Shown here: positions 1 to 13,024 of the stretch, piece after piece | Position numbering within the stretch: the first letter of the stretch is position 1 | How the letters are laid out: every line of letters begins with the position of its first letter | NCBI GenBank assembly: GCA_014529385.2 | Contig: CM043953.1 | Coordinates: 68,384,372 to 68,448,371, forward strand | From: Adiantum capillus-veneris | Taxonomy: Eukaryota; Streptophyta; Polypodiopsida; Polypodiales; Pteridaceae | DNA length: 64,000 bases | Reading direction: 5' to 3' | The notes under the pieces: generated by a model | Seen by the model: only the letters and a program-made list of their open reading frames with translations | What the model was told of the DNA's origin: nothing | Databases searched by the model: none | Position numbers and translations under genes: made by a program

Positions 1-46
<46 letters not shown>
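1..46. repeat. (TC)n microsatellite
   Basis: Uninterrupted TC dinucleotides from the window edge to about base 46. The tract may continue outside the window. Confidence 0.95.
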
Positions 47-50
<4 letters not shown>

Positions 51-1255
51 GTGTCTCTCTCTTTTGAGGACAACCGTCCATAGTTCTCTGTCCATAGTTC
101 TCTCGTGAGTTAACCATCCTTGAACCCCTTCTCACTCCCTCACTCACCAACCATGCGGCCGGCTATTGTGTACGACGCCTCTTACTATTGCATGCAGCCA
201 GTGCTTTTGAATGGTACACATCTACACTAACTATGGGACGGCCCATATTTGCAGGAGCAAACGGCTACTTCAGTGCATGGCCAACCACGTGACCGACCGT
301 TGTCTGCAACACATCTTTATCAACCAAGCTCATCAATATGTGCAGCTCTCTCTCTCACATCTGCTGCCTGCATGCCATTTTTGATTGTGTACCACCCACC
401 GCCTGCTCGACACACCCTAGAATCATTTTAATCGGTCGTTCTCGCAAACCACCCAATTTCACCATTTTCCATCAAATTCTCAAATGTTTGACGATGCTGC
501 TGTTGGAGAGCTGCCACCTACACTCGTGCTGGCCAATTGATTCAGACTTGGGCGTTCCTCCTCTTCCCAGAGCTGTTCGATGACCTAGCACAGAAGCGGA
601 CAATATCAAAGCTATTCAACAACTGATAAGCACTCCTCCCGCCTCCTTCCCCCTCTCTCTCCCCCAGTACGACTACGTACAATGATAGACATTGACAGAT
701 CTCTTGAGCGGCGGACCTGGACGAAGTTCTTCAGCGGCTGACGCAATACTTTCTCAGGGCTGCTCCCCTCCAGTTGGCAAGCCGTTTTCCCACAGATCAG
801 GACACGAGCAAGACTAGTTTTATCCTATGCTGTAATGACCATCACTTAAGACAAATAAGACTGTTCAGTTTTTTTTTCATCATTTGTGTACATTTAGCCT
901 TAGCAATCTTACACATCTACTATAACATAATATGGGGGAAGGGGTTACACATCTACTAGAACATAATATGGCGGAAGGGGGAACCCTTTACACGTGTCGC
1001 AATCTGCTACCTGAAGGTTAAAGTCCAAAACAAAAACAAACCCCTTTGCACGCGATAAAGAGGGAGAGAGGGGGAGAGAGAGAGGTCGTCGAAGACGACC
1101 GGCCGTACTAGTATAGAAGAAAGGTGCACTGTCCATATGTGCTCAAGCTGGGGTGGGCACTCTCAAGCTTGAGCACCTTAGCACCTACCTGAGCTTATCT
1201 CTCTCCGACAATGACCGTTGCCAAGCATTCTCGGGCATTGTCGATGATGATCCTC
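47..1255. other. No gene recognised
   Basis: Short ORFs only, without family resemblance or coding-like composition. A purine-rich GA tract lies near 1060-1085, and a short direct repeat (cacatctacta...acataatatgg) occurs at about 911-935 and 947-970. Confidence 0.5.
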
Positions 1256-1312
1256 ATTTTAGTCTGAATAGTTTAGCATTTTAGTCTAAATAGTTTAGTA
1301 TTTTAGTCTAAG
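1256..1312. repeat. 22-bp tandem repeat
   Basis: Two full units and a partial third, built on attttagtct plus a/gaatagttta, at 1256-1277, 1278-1299 and 1300-1312. One or two mismatches separate the units. Confidence 0.85.
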
Positions 1313-4189
1313 CTTTCACTTTACTTCATTTTAATTTTATAAAGAGATATTGTATTCCATCCACAAGGACTATAAGAGCTTGGTCTCACAAGCCATCTTG
1401 GCTTTTAGAAGACATTTATCATACCCCGTTTCATTACATTTCCTATACCCCATATCGGCAAGTTCTACGGGCACCATCGACCACTTCTCCATCGGTTCAA
1501 TTTGCGAATTTTGTCTTCCCTTATCCCCAACAATACCTAGTCCTTGCACAATGACCTCACACAACTTCGACGAGACTACGACCGCCTGGAAAACCGCTTT
1601 TGAAAGCTTTGCCTTTGAATTTTGGACGTGCAGGTTTGTGTCCATGCCTTAAAATCTATTTTTAATGAGCCTCACTGAACACCTCTTTGGACGTACACCC
1701 TCCACTGACACCAAGAAAACCTCGCCTCACCCTTCTAGCACTACTTTCCCCGACCGTACCCAACAGACATGTTTTTTTTAGTTTTATTTTGTAATAAGTC
1801 TATCAAGGCTCCCTTGTGTCCTCCTTTCGTAGATCTCTAATGTAGCCCAATTTATTTTTACGGATATCGCAACATCTTGTCGGCTCCCGTATGCATGGAT
1901 TCATAACTAGTCTTTCTGGTTTGCTTTCAGTTGTCAACACTTCTAGCACGCATAGTCTAGCATGGTTTTTACAAAAAAAATTGTCATACATACGCAACAC
2001 ATTATTTCTCACAATTTTGTCCGCATTGTACTCAATGATTTTGATTAGCACCAGCTAGTATCATATTTGATCTGCTTATATCTACAAATATCCCCACTAA
2101 CAGCCTCCCCTGTAACCACTTTCTGCAATGTGTATCATGATACTACATCGTCTTTTGTGATTTGTTCATGTTATAACAAGTCATGAACTATTTGTAGGGA
2201 TTCAAATTTGATGTACTTGCAACTTTATGAAAAAAAAATTCTTGCTAAACTACTCTCTCGTATTTTTCTACCTCCTAATTCTAGTGAAACTTGCTCCACA
2301 TGAATAATTTTATTATATTTACCACACTTTTAGGACAATATGACTATCTGTCCCGCCAACGTTCACTTACATGAGATTATTTTCACTACTTGTTCACACA
2401 GAATCACGCGGACCATAATGGGTCCTATTTTGTTTCGAGTTTCTTATAAGCATATCATTAACGACAAATAGGTGAGACAATCTAAGCAGCATAATCCCAC
2501 TTTCTCAGCACTCAAAGGCTAATCATGGTAAACCTCGATAAGTAGTCAACATACTTTTATCCTTTAGATCGATTGATAATGATTACACTAGAGTTTCATT
2601 CTTACTTCTTTTGTTTTGGCCCATTGAAACAACTTAGAGTTTGGTTCTTGCTTTTTTTTATGTTTGTTTGTGGCACTAGTGGATCTATGTTAGACCTGCA
2701 AAGTATTTCTTCTCACTAAGTTGTCTCACATTTCAGTTTCAGCAAGGATATGGATAAGTTTTATTTTTACTCTAGTTTAACTTATTTTTAACTTTCCAAT
2801 TGTCAAGTCACGGTGCCAACACTCTACATTTTAAAAATGTACTCACAAACTCATATTACATCGAATTCTAGATCGACAACAAATTCTTTTCTTTCATTGC
2901 AAATTACTAGCACAAAATTACTAGTTGTAGTACTTGTACCTCTCCCCATATGCCACCAATGGTATATATACTTTCAAATACAAGATACCCTCTTGGAAAT
3001 TTTATTGAGATGCTTCGTCAATAAGCTATGCAGCTACTCCAATGATCTAAGGTACTCTAAGATACATAATTTGTAAGTACTTTGATGTACTCCAAAGAGG
3101 TGTCACACAAATAGTTAATATTTTTCTCCTTTATGTCTTGTCTAGTCCATTGGTCACAAGCACACAGATTCACCAATTTACGCAGTGTGTCAATTCTCAT
3201 CCTAATGCAGATTCACCGATTTAGGAAGCACACCAACAACTTGCAAAATTACAATTTTCACAATACTAGATGCCGATTTGCCGATTTAGGTAGCACGTCT
3301 CATTGATGAAGATTCGCCAATGTAGGCAACACCGATCACAGAATCATGCTGCAGTAGCGGCTGGCTGGCCACCACTATTCTAAGCATGCTTCTGTTTCCA
3401 TGTATACACACTGAAGAATATTTAAATTTGGATTTGCAATGGGTATATGTTGGCAGATATTTGGATTTGGATTTGGAATTGGTATATGATGCTTTTCTGT
3501 CGCGATAGTATATATGGAATTCGACTTGAGATTGATGAGAATTGATTATTGAATGATGAGTGATCAATGATGTAGGATATGACACAGACTACTTATTCTA
3601 GTGGTATGGGACACTACAATAGGTAGTATGTGGATGATGGCAGACATAAACAATGTTGTCTAATTTAATGGATTTTCTTTTACTATTTGATACAGATTTC
3701 TAATCATTGTTTTTGACTAGTATTGTTTGTAGATTTTTATCTTCGCAACTGAGGACAATTGCTTTTTCAATGGAGAGGTATGTTATGGAATTGATATCTT
3801 ACTATTTTTGCTGCTGACAGATGGAAAAGGCTGGACCGAGCTAGGCCTATGCAGCTAGAAATATAGTTATATTGTAGATTTTATTCAAATGCTCTTTTAT
3901 GAGCTTTGACCATTTATGACCGGCCGACCAGTTTGTACTCAATTTGACCATTCAAGAAATCTTTAAATGAAATACGTGCAAGAGGGAAATGCTCACTCTT
4001 GCACGGGGAGAGATTGCACCGAGTGTCTATGTACTTCTTCTCTCCTCTCCCCTCTTCTCTCTCGCCATGTCGACGTAGCACTCCGCTCTAGGGAAGTGCA
4101 GCTGCGCATGTTCTCTTCCTCTCTCTTTCTCGCTGTCTCTCTCTGTTCGCGAACATCGTTGATTATGTGCTATGCGAGGCATCAGGTAG
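1313..4189. other. No gene recognised; degenerate short repeats near 3165-3330
   Basis: AT-rich sequence with many stops in all frames. Between about 3165 and 3330 a motif of the form gattcaccgatttagg-agcac recurs four times in degenerate form, suggesting a decayed minisatellite. Nothing else could be supported. Confidence 0.45.
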
Positions 4190-4638
4190 TCCCCCCCAAT
4201 GACTCCATCTGGTGGCCTAGTATAGAAATTCCCCATATTCCTGACTCTCTCCAGAGGAAAGCTCTTACCCTCCACAAGAAGGGCCTTAAGTGTTGGAAGA
4301 ATATTTGGGACCCGGTGACTATGGACTGGTTGTCTGACATTGACATCTCTCTAAGATTTCGGACCCAGCCTTGGGACATACAACTTATCAGGAGCAGGAT
4401 TAGGGCTTTCCCTCAAGACCTCATCTGGACTCTCCACAACCCACTCTCATTGGACTTCAGAGCCTTCACATGGCGAGGTAGACTGAAGCTCTCTAACCCT
4501 ACTTTGAAAATCAGCACCTTGGCCTCTTCCCTTCATGTCACTCTGAACAAGAGATGGCAGGTCAACTATTCCAAGAAACAATGGGAATTCAAGTTCTGGA
4601 ACATATGGTCCCCTTCAATCGAACCCATAATTTTTTGA
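4190..4638 (+). pseudogene. LINE ORF2 fragment (linker between reverse transcriptase and zf-RVT)
   Basis: The reading frame ending at 4638 holds a stretch typical of plant L1-type ORF2 downstream of the reverse transcriptase. It has a Trp-rich pattern with KCWKNIWDP, then FRAFTWRGRL, and ends KRWQVNYSKKQWEFKFWNIW, the kind of segment that precedes the zf-RVT domain. The zinc-binding part itself is absent, but a matching zf-RVT piece lies at 12404-13024 on the other strand. The frame opens at 3967, but the first 70 residues are low-complexity TC-rich sequence and are probably not part of the element. No RT catalytic core is present. This is a dead fragment. Confidence 0.5.
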
Positions 4639-5481
4639 AAAGAATTTTTTTTCTAAGATTGGGGAGTCCTATTGGCTCTTAAAGAAAATAGAAAAAATAA
4701 GTGATAAAATCACGACACCTATCAATGAAGGGGCACATCAATCTAAGCTACCTCTACCAAAAACACTTACACGAAGCTTAAAGGTTTCTTTGGCACAACA
4801 TCGATTATGTACTTATAATCCAACAAAGATTCTGCTGCTCTTTAGCTCCGCAATCGATGGGAAGGCACTCTTGACAAGGGTTGGAGATATGGGTGCGAGA
4901 AACTACCTTTATGGTGGGAAAGGGGCTTAGGTTGGGTGTAATGCAAGGGATCTTTTGGCAGCAGAGCTGTGGGAATGGGGTCTCCACAAAGGTGGACTTG
5001 AAAGAGCCTTTCCAAGCAATTGACTATAGCCCCTCTTTTAACATGTATCATCTTTAACATGTATCAATTAATAAAATAGCCCCTTATTTTAGGAAATTTT
5101 TTCAGAATTAAATATATTTTAATGTATCTATGTTAGATTGCCTAAAATTTTCGTATTTTAAAATTTTCGTTTAAACCTCTCCTTTCATTTGAACTCACAT
5201 TATACATTAACATGATTACATAGTGCACCCCCCCGAGCCACTTTCGATAAACAAGATTTGCAACTTGACTCCAATATTAGACCTTCCCCGAAATATGGTT
5301 ACAAGCATTAAAATTGGAGAGGTGGACATGTAAATTTGAGCACCAAGCTTATAGGCCAAATACCTCCACTACCTAAACAAGGAAGAGATAAACGAAAACT
5401 TTTGACTCCAAAAGGGAGAGACTTCCTATACGATCTAGCAAAAGAAAAACAAATTAGACTTTTAGTCCTTGAAAAGCTCTC
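4639..5481. other. No gene recognised
   Basis: AT-rich sequence with stops in all frames. It may include a short stretch of LINE 3' sequence directly after 4638, where the text remains weakly Trp/Lys-coding for about 40 bp. Confidence 0.4.
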
Positions 5482-5523
5482 AGCATTAAATGCTCAAAGT
5501 TTAGCATTAAATGCTCAAAGTTT
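5482..5523. repeat. 21-bp tandem duplication
   Basis: agcattaaatgctcaaagttt occurs twice, head to tail, at 5482-5502 and 5503-5523, without mismatch. Confidence 0.95.
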
Positions 5524-5812
5524 CACATACACACACATACAAGCTTCTTCAACTCTAGATCTACAAAAATCCAGAAATCAAGCAATGGGATTGCCAAGAT
5601 AATTGAAGATGCTAATGTGAACCAATTTTAATGATCTAGGGCTCGAATGAAATCTTTTGATGAGCACTTCTTTCACACACACTTTATGCAAAAAACTTAT
5701 TTGCACACTAAAAATAATAAGAGAATGAAGTTGTGCAAAATCCAAAATGCAGGTGATGCAATTATTTGAGCTCAAAAGAAACTTATTGAAGACCAAGATT
5801 ATGTAAGAAATT

Positions 5813-6908
5813 AACACTTAAGCGTTACTTCCTTCTCTTCTAATCACTAAAGGCTAGTGGAGCATACTCGTGCCCAAGTAATAATTTGGGATTGGGATTA
5901 TTAAGAATGCTAATGCAAATAAAGATTAATTGATAGATAGACCTAGGTATGGAACCGTCGGCTCTGATATTCCTTGTTGGGAAGCATGTGCTATGTTAAT
6001 CACCAATGATATAGCATTAGTCTATGGAGGATGGAGCCTCAGGGCTGGAGATTAGGATTAGACTATGCCAAGAGAAAGAGCATAAAGAGAGAGATTTTAG
6101 ACATGATGATTAAAAATCAACGTGCAATTGTTTCATTAGAGAATAGCCTCTCAATATTATGCAAGAAATCAACACTTAAGCGTTACTTCCTTCTCTTCTA
6201 ACCACCAAAGGCTAGTGGAGCATGCTCGTGCCCAAGTGATAATTAGGGAATGGGATTATTAAGAATGCTAATGCAAATAAAGATTGATTGATAGATAGAC
6301 CTAGTATGGAACCGTCGGCTCTGATATCCCTTGTTGGGAAGCATGTGCTATGTTAATCACCAATGATATAACATTAGTCTATGGAGGATGGAGCCTTAGC
6401 TTGACCATGGTGTTAGGGTTAGGGTTGGAGATTAGGATTAGACTATGCCAAGAGAAAGACCATAAAGAGAGAGAGTTTAGACATGATGATTAAAACTCAA
6501 AGTGCAATTGTTTCATTAGAGAATAGCCTCTCAAGATTATGCAAGAAATCAACACTTAAGCTTCCTTCTCTTCTAATCACCAAAGGCTAGTGGAGCATGC
6601 TCGTGCCCAAATGATAATTAGGGATTGGGATTATTAAGAATGCTAATGCAAATAAAGATTGATTGATAGATAGACCTAGGTATGGAACCGTCGGCTCTGA
6701 TATCCCTTGTTGGGAATCATGTGCTATGTTAATCACCAATGATATAACATTAGTCTATGGAGGATGGAGACTTAGCTTGACCATGGTGTTAGGGTTAGGG
6801 TTGGAGATTAGGATTAGACTATGCCAAGGGAAAGAGCATAAAGAGAGAGAGTTTAGACATGATGATTAAAACTGAAAGTGCAATTGTTTCATTAGAGAAT
6901 AGCCTCTT
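5813..6908. repeat. Three tandem copies of a 358-380 bp unit
   Basis: Copies run 5813-6170, 6171-6550 and 6551-about 6908, all starting near aacacttaag. They are very similar. Copy 1 lacks about 29 bp that copies 2 and 3 have (agcttgaccatggtgttagg and the following bases, including two TTAGGG hexamers), and copy 3 lacks a few bases near its start. No protein is conserved across the units. The near-identity points to recent unequal exchange or replication slippage. Confidence 0.9.
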
Positions 6909-7875
6909 AAGTAGGCTTAGTGCTTTACAATCATTGGCTAGAGAGGTTGCATCCTTTTGCTATTGGACCATGTCATCATATCATCTTTCCTAGGTGGCTA
7001 GAGGGCTTTCCCATGTGATGCTCAAGTTGGCTTACCCTAATAGTCTTGTGTCTTGCATGCCACATGTCTATGACACAATCAAGGACAAACTATCTCGAAC
7101 TATGGAGCAAAAAAGTCATATCTAGTTTCTCTCACAATCACAAGTGATCCACAATGCATCTAGAAAGACTATTCTCAAAGGAGTACATGTCAATCACAAG
7201 GTACTAGCTATCTCACTAAGATCAAACTCTACAGGATCTCAGGAACACAATGCGCATGCTCTAGAATTAAAGATGCACTACTACGTAATGACAAGCATAC
7301 ATCTCCTACTCCTACAATATCAAACGCCAAACCATTGGCCAAGTGTATACAACCAAGATTTCCACTAGAGAAAAGTTCTAAACCACTCATGACATGGTGT
7401 GATGTGAAAGATTGCATCCTCGTCTAGAAATCAATGGAAAGAAATGTCACCTATGCTAGACATATAAGCATGAGGAATGCTAGAGGTAAACATTACATCA
7501 TTCTCACTAGCATATTAAGCCACATCTATGTCAAAACCTCACGTGCATCATGCATACATCTTTGTTTTTGCCTCATATGTTTGAAATAATGGTGACTAAT
7601 GTGCCCTATGTGACCACAATGCCAACAACAAAAGTATCGGCATGATCGAGACTTGAGCCTCTCATGAGTCATCTTTAAGGACTCTAAAACGTCACACATA
7701 CCTACTAAATGGATGTCAAGAAACCAAAATCTACGTGTATGTCAAAAGTGTATGGCGAGAAATCCTAGGAGAAATGCAACAGAGACTCTCTTGTAAATCA
7801 AAAAAAATCTCAACCATAAGCCACATCAAAGATGCCAAAATGGGAATCCCCTCAAACACTATACGATCATAACTA
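6909..7875. other. No gene recognised
   Basis: No ORF with family resemblance and no repeat detected within the window. Confidence 0.4.
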
Positions 7876-8205
7876 TGATGAACATATATGCAACTTGTAG
7901 CTCAATGTAGCTCTACCAAAGAAACTTGTAGAACCCCTTAACTTGTGACTATCTATAACGTTAAGCTATAGACTCACGATTGAAATATCCATCGATAAAA
8001 AATAGTGCATAACCTATAACAGCTAGCCACAATGAGCATACACGATTGATGAACATATATGCAGCTTGTAGCTCTACCAGAGAAACTTGTAGAACCCTTA
8101 ACTTGTGATTATCTATAACGTTACGCTATAGACTCATGATAGAAATATCCATCGATAAAAATAGTGCATAACCTATAACAGCTAGCCATAATGAGCATAC
8201 ACGAT
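7876..8205. repeat. Tandem duplication, unit about 171 bp
   Basis: Copy 1 is 7876-8046 and copy 2 is 8047-8205, each starting tgatgaacatatatgc and ending around gagcatacacgat. They differ by a few substitutions and by a short insertion in copy 1 (caatgtagct). Confidence 0.9.
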
Positions 8206-8996
8206 AACTCACTCTTGTGAGAGTGGATGCAAGAGCACTAAATCTCTGTTCGACAAAGATAGAAAACACATCCAAGTGAGAGTCAAACTCAGTCATTGTC
8301 AATGTGGGAGTCACACTCTACCATTAAAGCATCATAGAGTAGACCATGAACACATAGAAACTATGGAGAGAACCTTGAAGAAAATCCGATAGAGTTTTTG
8401 TTATTATTTGAGAAAAATCTCAAAAAATCTCCCCAAAATTTGGCATACAAAAAACTTGTAAAGCCAACTAGGCTATGCAAACAAACAAAAACTTGGCCAC
8501 TCATCCACAAGTTGTCATACATCAAGTCAAATTGACTAAAAGCTCTCCAAACACAATGAAGAGAAGGACAAATTGCCGAGTTGAATAAAGCGCATAAACT
8601 TGTTAGTGACAAAACCGTCTCAAATTATAAATCCACATGAATCATACATGATTGAATTGCACTAATCCATGTGCATAAACATGTCTGAATCAAGCCACAA
8701 TGTCATACATGAGAACAAGACTTGTTTCGTATTAATCCACATTGAAAAGTGTAACCTGTGAGTTGAAAACCTCAACCAAAAATCTGTCAATCGGCCGAAA
8801 TCAAACGAACACAAAAGTGGACTACCTATTAGCACAATGTAGAAAAGCACTCGCAAATCTATACCACCCTACAATCTGATACAATAAACTCACAACTTCT
8901 TAGCACTTGTCACTTGGCTTAAAGGAAGAGCAAATAATAATCTTCAAAGAACTTTGCAAGCGAATGTTTACCTCCAGGAAGTGATAGACCTTGAAT
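8206..8996. other. No gene recognised
   Basis: Open frames on the minus strand are short and have no family signature. Confidence 0.4.
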
Positions 8997-10044
8997 TTAC
9001 CCTTTTTCTGCACTGCTCTCGAGCGAGGTTACCAGAGGGTGAGAGCCAATTGCAAAGAGCAGCAAGGCAAGGGGAAAACCTTCCTTGATTGACCCCTTGA
9101 ACTCAAACATTCCCACTATCTGGTTGTCGAAGAGTAGCTTACAGTAACTTCCCTCCCCTAGTGTGTGCACTATTGTACACATCTTGGGTCCAAAACCTAG
9201 ATTCTTCATGACCGCCACAATGTATGACAAAGAGATTTTATTATAAGCTTTATCCAAGTTAAGTTGAACCCTTTGATGAAACCATGTTGATGGGGGGTGA
9301 TGATTTTGTTCAAGATTGGAGCCAACCTTAAAGCAATCACCTTGGCAATGAACTTGTATGCCATTGTCATCATTGAGAAAGGTTTCCAATGTTTAAGCAC
9401 AAAGAAACAAAACAATTTGGGAATATGTTTGATCAACCCTTTTTTTGAGGCTTGCATCCAACTGCCCCTCCAAGAGAGCCCTGATTTGTAATTGCCAGTC
9501 TAGCGAAGTTTTAAGATACTCCCAGAATACTCCCAGATGCCTCTAGTTTGAGGGAAAGCTCTCCGCTCAGCATCCGGTTCTTTTTTATCTCCTCAGCTTG
9601 CAGCTAAGAAAGAAGTGCTTTGGCCCCATTCCATCTCTTGTAATCTACCCTTGATGTAGTTCCTTCTCGCTTTCTTTTAGAGATCTCCTCTAATTCTTCA
9701 TTCAGATCCTTGTTTGTGACCTCGTTAGCCTTTTTCACTAGAGTCCTTGCTTGTTTTATTATTACTGATTGAGTGCTAGGAGGACTAGGTGCAAGGGCAT
9801 GTTGCATCCACATCATGCTTCAGTTTGCAGAGAGCTTTATTAGAAAAGACATAAAGAGAAGGTCCTTAAAGAGATGTTCCGAGGAATCCAGTTTCTTCTT
9901 TTTCCCATGGGGAGCCTTAGCTATGTGTGGCTTAAGGGGAAAGTGATCCAACACTATCTTCAAGGTATCGACACACAACATCATAGAAGGGGGAAGCAAA
10001 TTTTCTTGATGGGAGATGTAGCAGCTATCTAGGTGGGATGCCAT
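8997..10044 (-). pseudogene. LINE (L1-type) ORF2 remnant: endonuclease end to reverse transcriptase
   Basis: Read on the minus strand, three frames in order give an ORF2 remnant. First, 10044-9820 ends an endonuclease-like segment (IVLDHFPL, compare the SDH-type motif of L1 endonucleases). Second, 9816-9604 is the basic/coiled linker (NKDLNEELEEISKRKREG). Third, 9457-8997 is the start of the reverse transcriptase, split by a frameshift. It has a KHWKPFSM segment, an IAKVIALRLAPILNKII segment, the LDKAYNK motif (family FDKAYD) and KEGFPLALLLFAI (family RQGCPLSPLLF). The fragment stops before the catalytic YxDD region. Several stops and frameshifts make it inactive. Confidence 0.75.
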
Positions 10045-10129
10045 ATTGCCTTACTAGAGGCTCATGTACGTTGCACCACGGAGCAACAGCCCACAAGTTG
10101 AGCATTGTCCATTTCTCGCAAAGTGCTTG

Positions 10130-10626
10130 CCGTTTGGAAAGTGATAAGTCATTTCACAATGATGGGCAAAGCCTTCTATGTGGTAGAGTGTGCCTCCAAG
10201 GAAATTGCATAGGATCTTGTTATCAAAGGAGGTGTTTGGGGGGCTTCATGTTTTACATTTTCCAATCATCATGTGGATGCCAGAGTTTTGCACAAATGAA
10301 GAGTTTATGGATCTTTATCTTGTGTGAATAACTTTGAAAAGCCTACCTCTTTGGCTATGCGATCATGTGCACTCCATTGCCTCTATGATGGACTGTGTGT
10401 TGTTCATATTGAGGCTACAATGGGTGGCTTTGATGTAAAGGTACGCATACTATGGAACATGAGAAATCCCATTCCCAAATACTTTGATCTCAACATGGGT
10501 TGTTTTGGAGCCTATTTCCCCGACCCATGTGACAAATGTCACAAAATTGGCCACTATGCTAGGAATTGCCTTGAGGAAATGATTGTCAGCAAACTAATGG
10601 TCAAATCCACTTGGAGGTGTCTTTAG
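10130..10626 (+). pseudogene. LINE ORF1 / gag-like fragment with CCHC zinc knuckle (DUF4283-like)
   Basis: The frame 10324-10626 ends with CDKCHKIGHYARNC, a CX2CX4HX4C zinc knuckle, preceded by a VRILWNMRNPIPKYF segment similar to the region just before the knuckle in plant LINE ORF1 proteins. Upstream, in another frame near 10160-10300, GKAFYVVECASKEIA and GGVWGASCFTF resemble a DUF4283 nucleic-acid-binding domain. At least one frameshift and stops break it. It lies directly next to the LINE ORF2 remnant but on the opposite strand. Confidence 0.55.
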
Positions 10627-10960
10627 AGATGTCAAGCCACCTAGGAATACAAGCATGCCAAAGGAGGGTGTATGTTTTGGAGCCTCTCTTCCCAACCCAT
10701 GTTGCAAACACTTTGATCTCAACATGGGATGTTTTGGTGTCTCTTTCTCCAGCCCGTTCCCAAATACTTTAATCTCAAAATGGGATGTTTTGAAGCCTCT
10801 TTCCCCAACCCATGTTACAAATTTCACAAAATTGACCACTATGCTAGGAATTGCCATGAGGTGATGATTGTGAGCAAACCGATGGTCAAACCACTTGGAG
10901 GCGTGTCTTTAGAGATTTCAAGCCACCTATGAATACAAGCATGTGGGAGGAGGGTGTATG
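10474..10960. repeat. Imperfect duplication of the zinc-knuckle segment
   Basis: The segment 10474-10668 (CCHC knuckle and following sequence) recurs at about 10757-10958, with a partial third piece at about 10690-10756. In the second copy the first Cys pair is lost (ccaacccatgttacaaatttc in place of the CDKC codons), so only one copy could bind zinc. The distal part runs on into an acidic frame at 10929-11141 of unknown identity. Confidence 0.75.
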
Positions 10961-12222
10961 TGATTGGGATGTGTCTAAGGATGAAATGATTGAGGATGAT
11001 GGTCATTATACAACAAATAAGCAAGAGAAAACAAGTAAGCTAGTAGGATCATCACATGAGGTTTTGACGACCATTGAAACTCACCAACACGACATCATAG
11101 ATAGTGAGACACAATCAAGAACAAAAGATAGATCTCTTTAGCCACCTTGTTGTATCTCTGGATCTTCTAACAATACTAGTTTGATTAAGAAGAAGTAACT
11201 TCTCTGCCGATCTATTAAGTATATGACTCTATGGGTTTCTAGCTCCTTTTAAGCTAGATACTTTTAGTTCTCGAGTGCCCATGACAAGGTAATTGTGCAT
11301 GGACTAGCTTTGTATATTTTTTATTTGTGTTAATACAAATTATATAGTATAATGTGGGAATTGCTTTTGAAAAAAATTTGAGTTAGACATACATTTGATA
11401 TGAACTATTGACTTATTAAAATTTCTTTGATACTCTAGTTTGTAAAAGAGTCCACTTTGACTCTTGAGTAAGGTTTGTGCAATTAGGTATGCAGCTGCAT
11501 CGTGCCTTGCTACACTTGCCTACAAGAGACCAAGATCACAAGGGATTGTAGGGTTGTTTGCGATAGGATGAGCATTGGGTGCAATTCGTTTCAAGGTATG
11601 CTTGGGGGGCAAAGACAGTTGAGGCAAGAGTTTTCCCATGGCATTCACTACGGTGGCTGCTTATCGGATTTATAGGTGATGAAGTTCTTAGATTCCCCGC
11701 TTTTATGAATGTAAGCTCTCTTCTCTAAATTTTGTAGGTTTTCTCTCCTTCAAATTTAAAATTTAGAGGTAAATCTCAAAATTTGAATGTTGGATTATTT
11801 TAAAACTAGGTTTTTTTTAGCATTTTTACATGACTTTACTTCCTTTTAATATTATTGTTCTAGTCAGAATCTTGGTTGATTCCCTTTAATGAGACATTTT
11901 GGCCTCCTATTAGGGGGTCCGTTGCCAAGAGTTAAAAGTTTGACTTGTCCCTAAGGTGGTTGGCGGTTGCGACTTTTGAGCGAGCCAACTACAACAAAGT
12001 GAACTAGCCAAATAGGACATTCCATGTAGATTGATGTATGGGGGAGGCTCCGAGAGTTGTTTCATATGTCAAAGGGGAGTAGTTAAATTAGACAAGAAAC
12101 CTTTTTATTCACTCAAATTTTGTACTCAAATTGCAAGCTCCTCACTACAAGGCAATTGTGACTCTGCCAACTATGAGAGAGTGAAGAATCAAAAGCCGCG
12201 GGGCTGACATAAGAGGGAGAGG
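10961..12222. other. No gene recognised
   Basis: After a short acidic reading frame ending at 11141, there is only AT-rich sequence with stops in all frames. Confidence 0.4.
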
Positions 12223-13024
12223 TTTTTTTTTTACCATAAGCGCGAGGAAATTAATTAGAAGAGCAGAAATAGTACATGAAGTTCATGACGTTCACAGAGC
12301 CATGCCCTGACATCAAGCATTACCATATACATAGGCTTCCAGCCCGGTTCAAAATACTCATGGGACATAGACATAGGCTCCTAGCCCAAGACCATACAAA
12401 AAACTAAAGGCCGGCACATTTGTCGATCTTTGCCTGGAGTCTCTCCAAGTAGCAGTAGCCCTCGTTAATCTGGTCTTCAAGTTGGGCGATCTCAATGTCG
12501 ATTTCGTGTTCCCAATCATTCCGAGAAAGCATTTTGACTTCTAAATCACTGTCAGTCTCACCCCATGAACATACCCGATCATAGAAATACTTGGAGTCCT
12601 TGAGGATATCTTTCTTCGTCCTATACAAGGTGACCTGTTCTTTAGCAATCTGCACATTAAGAGAGGAGAACAGAGTATTCAGACATGGAGTCTGGTAAGT
12701 TACATCAAACATTTTACAATTTCTTTGTCGCCAGATCAACCATAACAATTTAGCTCTTGTTTTGTTCCAGAAAACTGTGAGAATTCCAGCATGTTCACCC
12801 AAAATAAGTTGATGCCAAGAAGGGGAAAAGCCTAGCATCTGAATCAAGGGTAACAGGAGCAATTTATTGCCGGGACAAGAAAAGAACAGATGACAGATGT
12901 CCTCTATCCCTGAGCTACATCTAGAGCAAATCCCATTGCTCATCTGGGCTTGAAGAGCCCTCTTGCCCGTCCACAAAGCTTTGTGAAAGATTAACCATAA
13001 CAGAACTGACTTTTTCAAATACAT
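12223..13024 (-). pseudogene. 5'-truncated LINE: zf-RVT end of ORF2 plus poly-A
   Basis: The minus-strand frame 13024-12404 (206 codons) matches the C-terminal zf-RVT domain of plant LINE ORF2. LLWLIFHKALWTGKRAL is followed by CSRCSSGIEDICHLFFSCP (zinc ligands CX2C...HX4C), then LLWLIWRQRNCKMFD and a coiled Glu/Leu-rich tail. The frame is open throughout, but reverse transcriptase and endonuclease are missing upstream, as in a 5'-truncated insertion. Downstream of the stop is a 3' UTR ending in a run of ten A on the minus strand (12223-12232 as T). An imperfect acataag-based repeat on both sides (12207 and 13021) could be a decayed target duplication. Confidence 0.75.

Noticed and set aside
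3967-4190. N-terminal part of the 223-codon frame at 3967 as a real gene start
   Set aside because: The first 70 residues are TC-rich low-complexity translation; only the later part resembles LINE ORF2.
6400-6430. TTAGGG repeats as telomeric sequence
   Set aside because: Only two hexamers per unit inside a longer duplicated segment.
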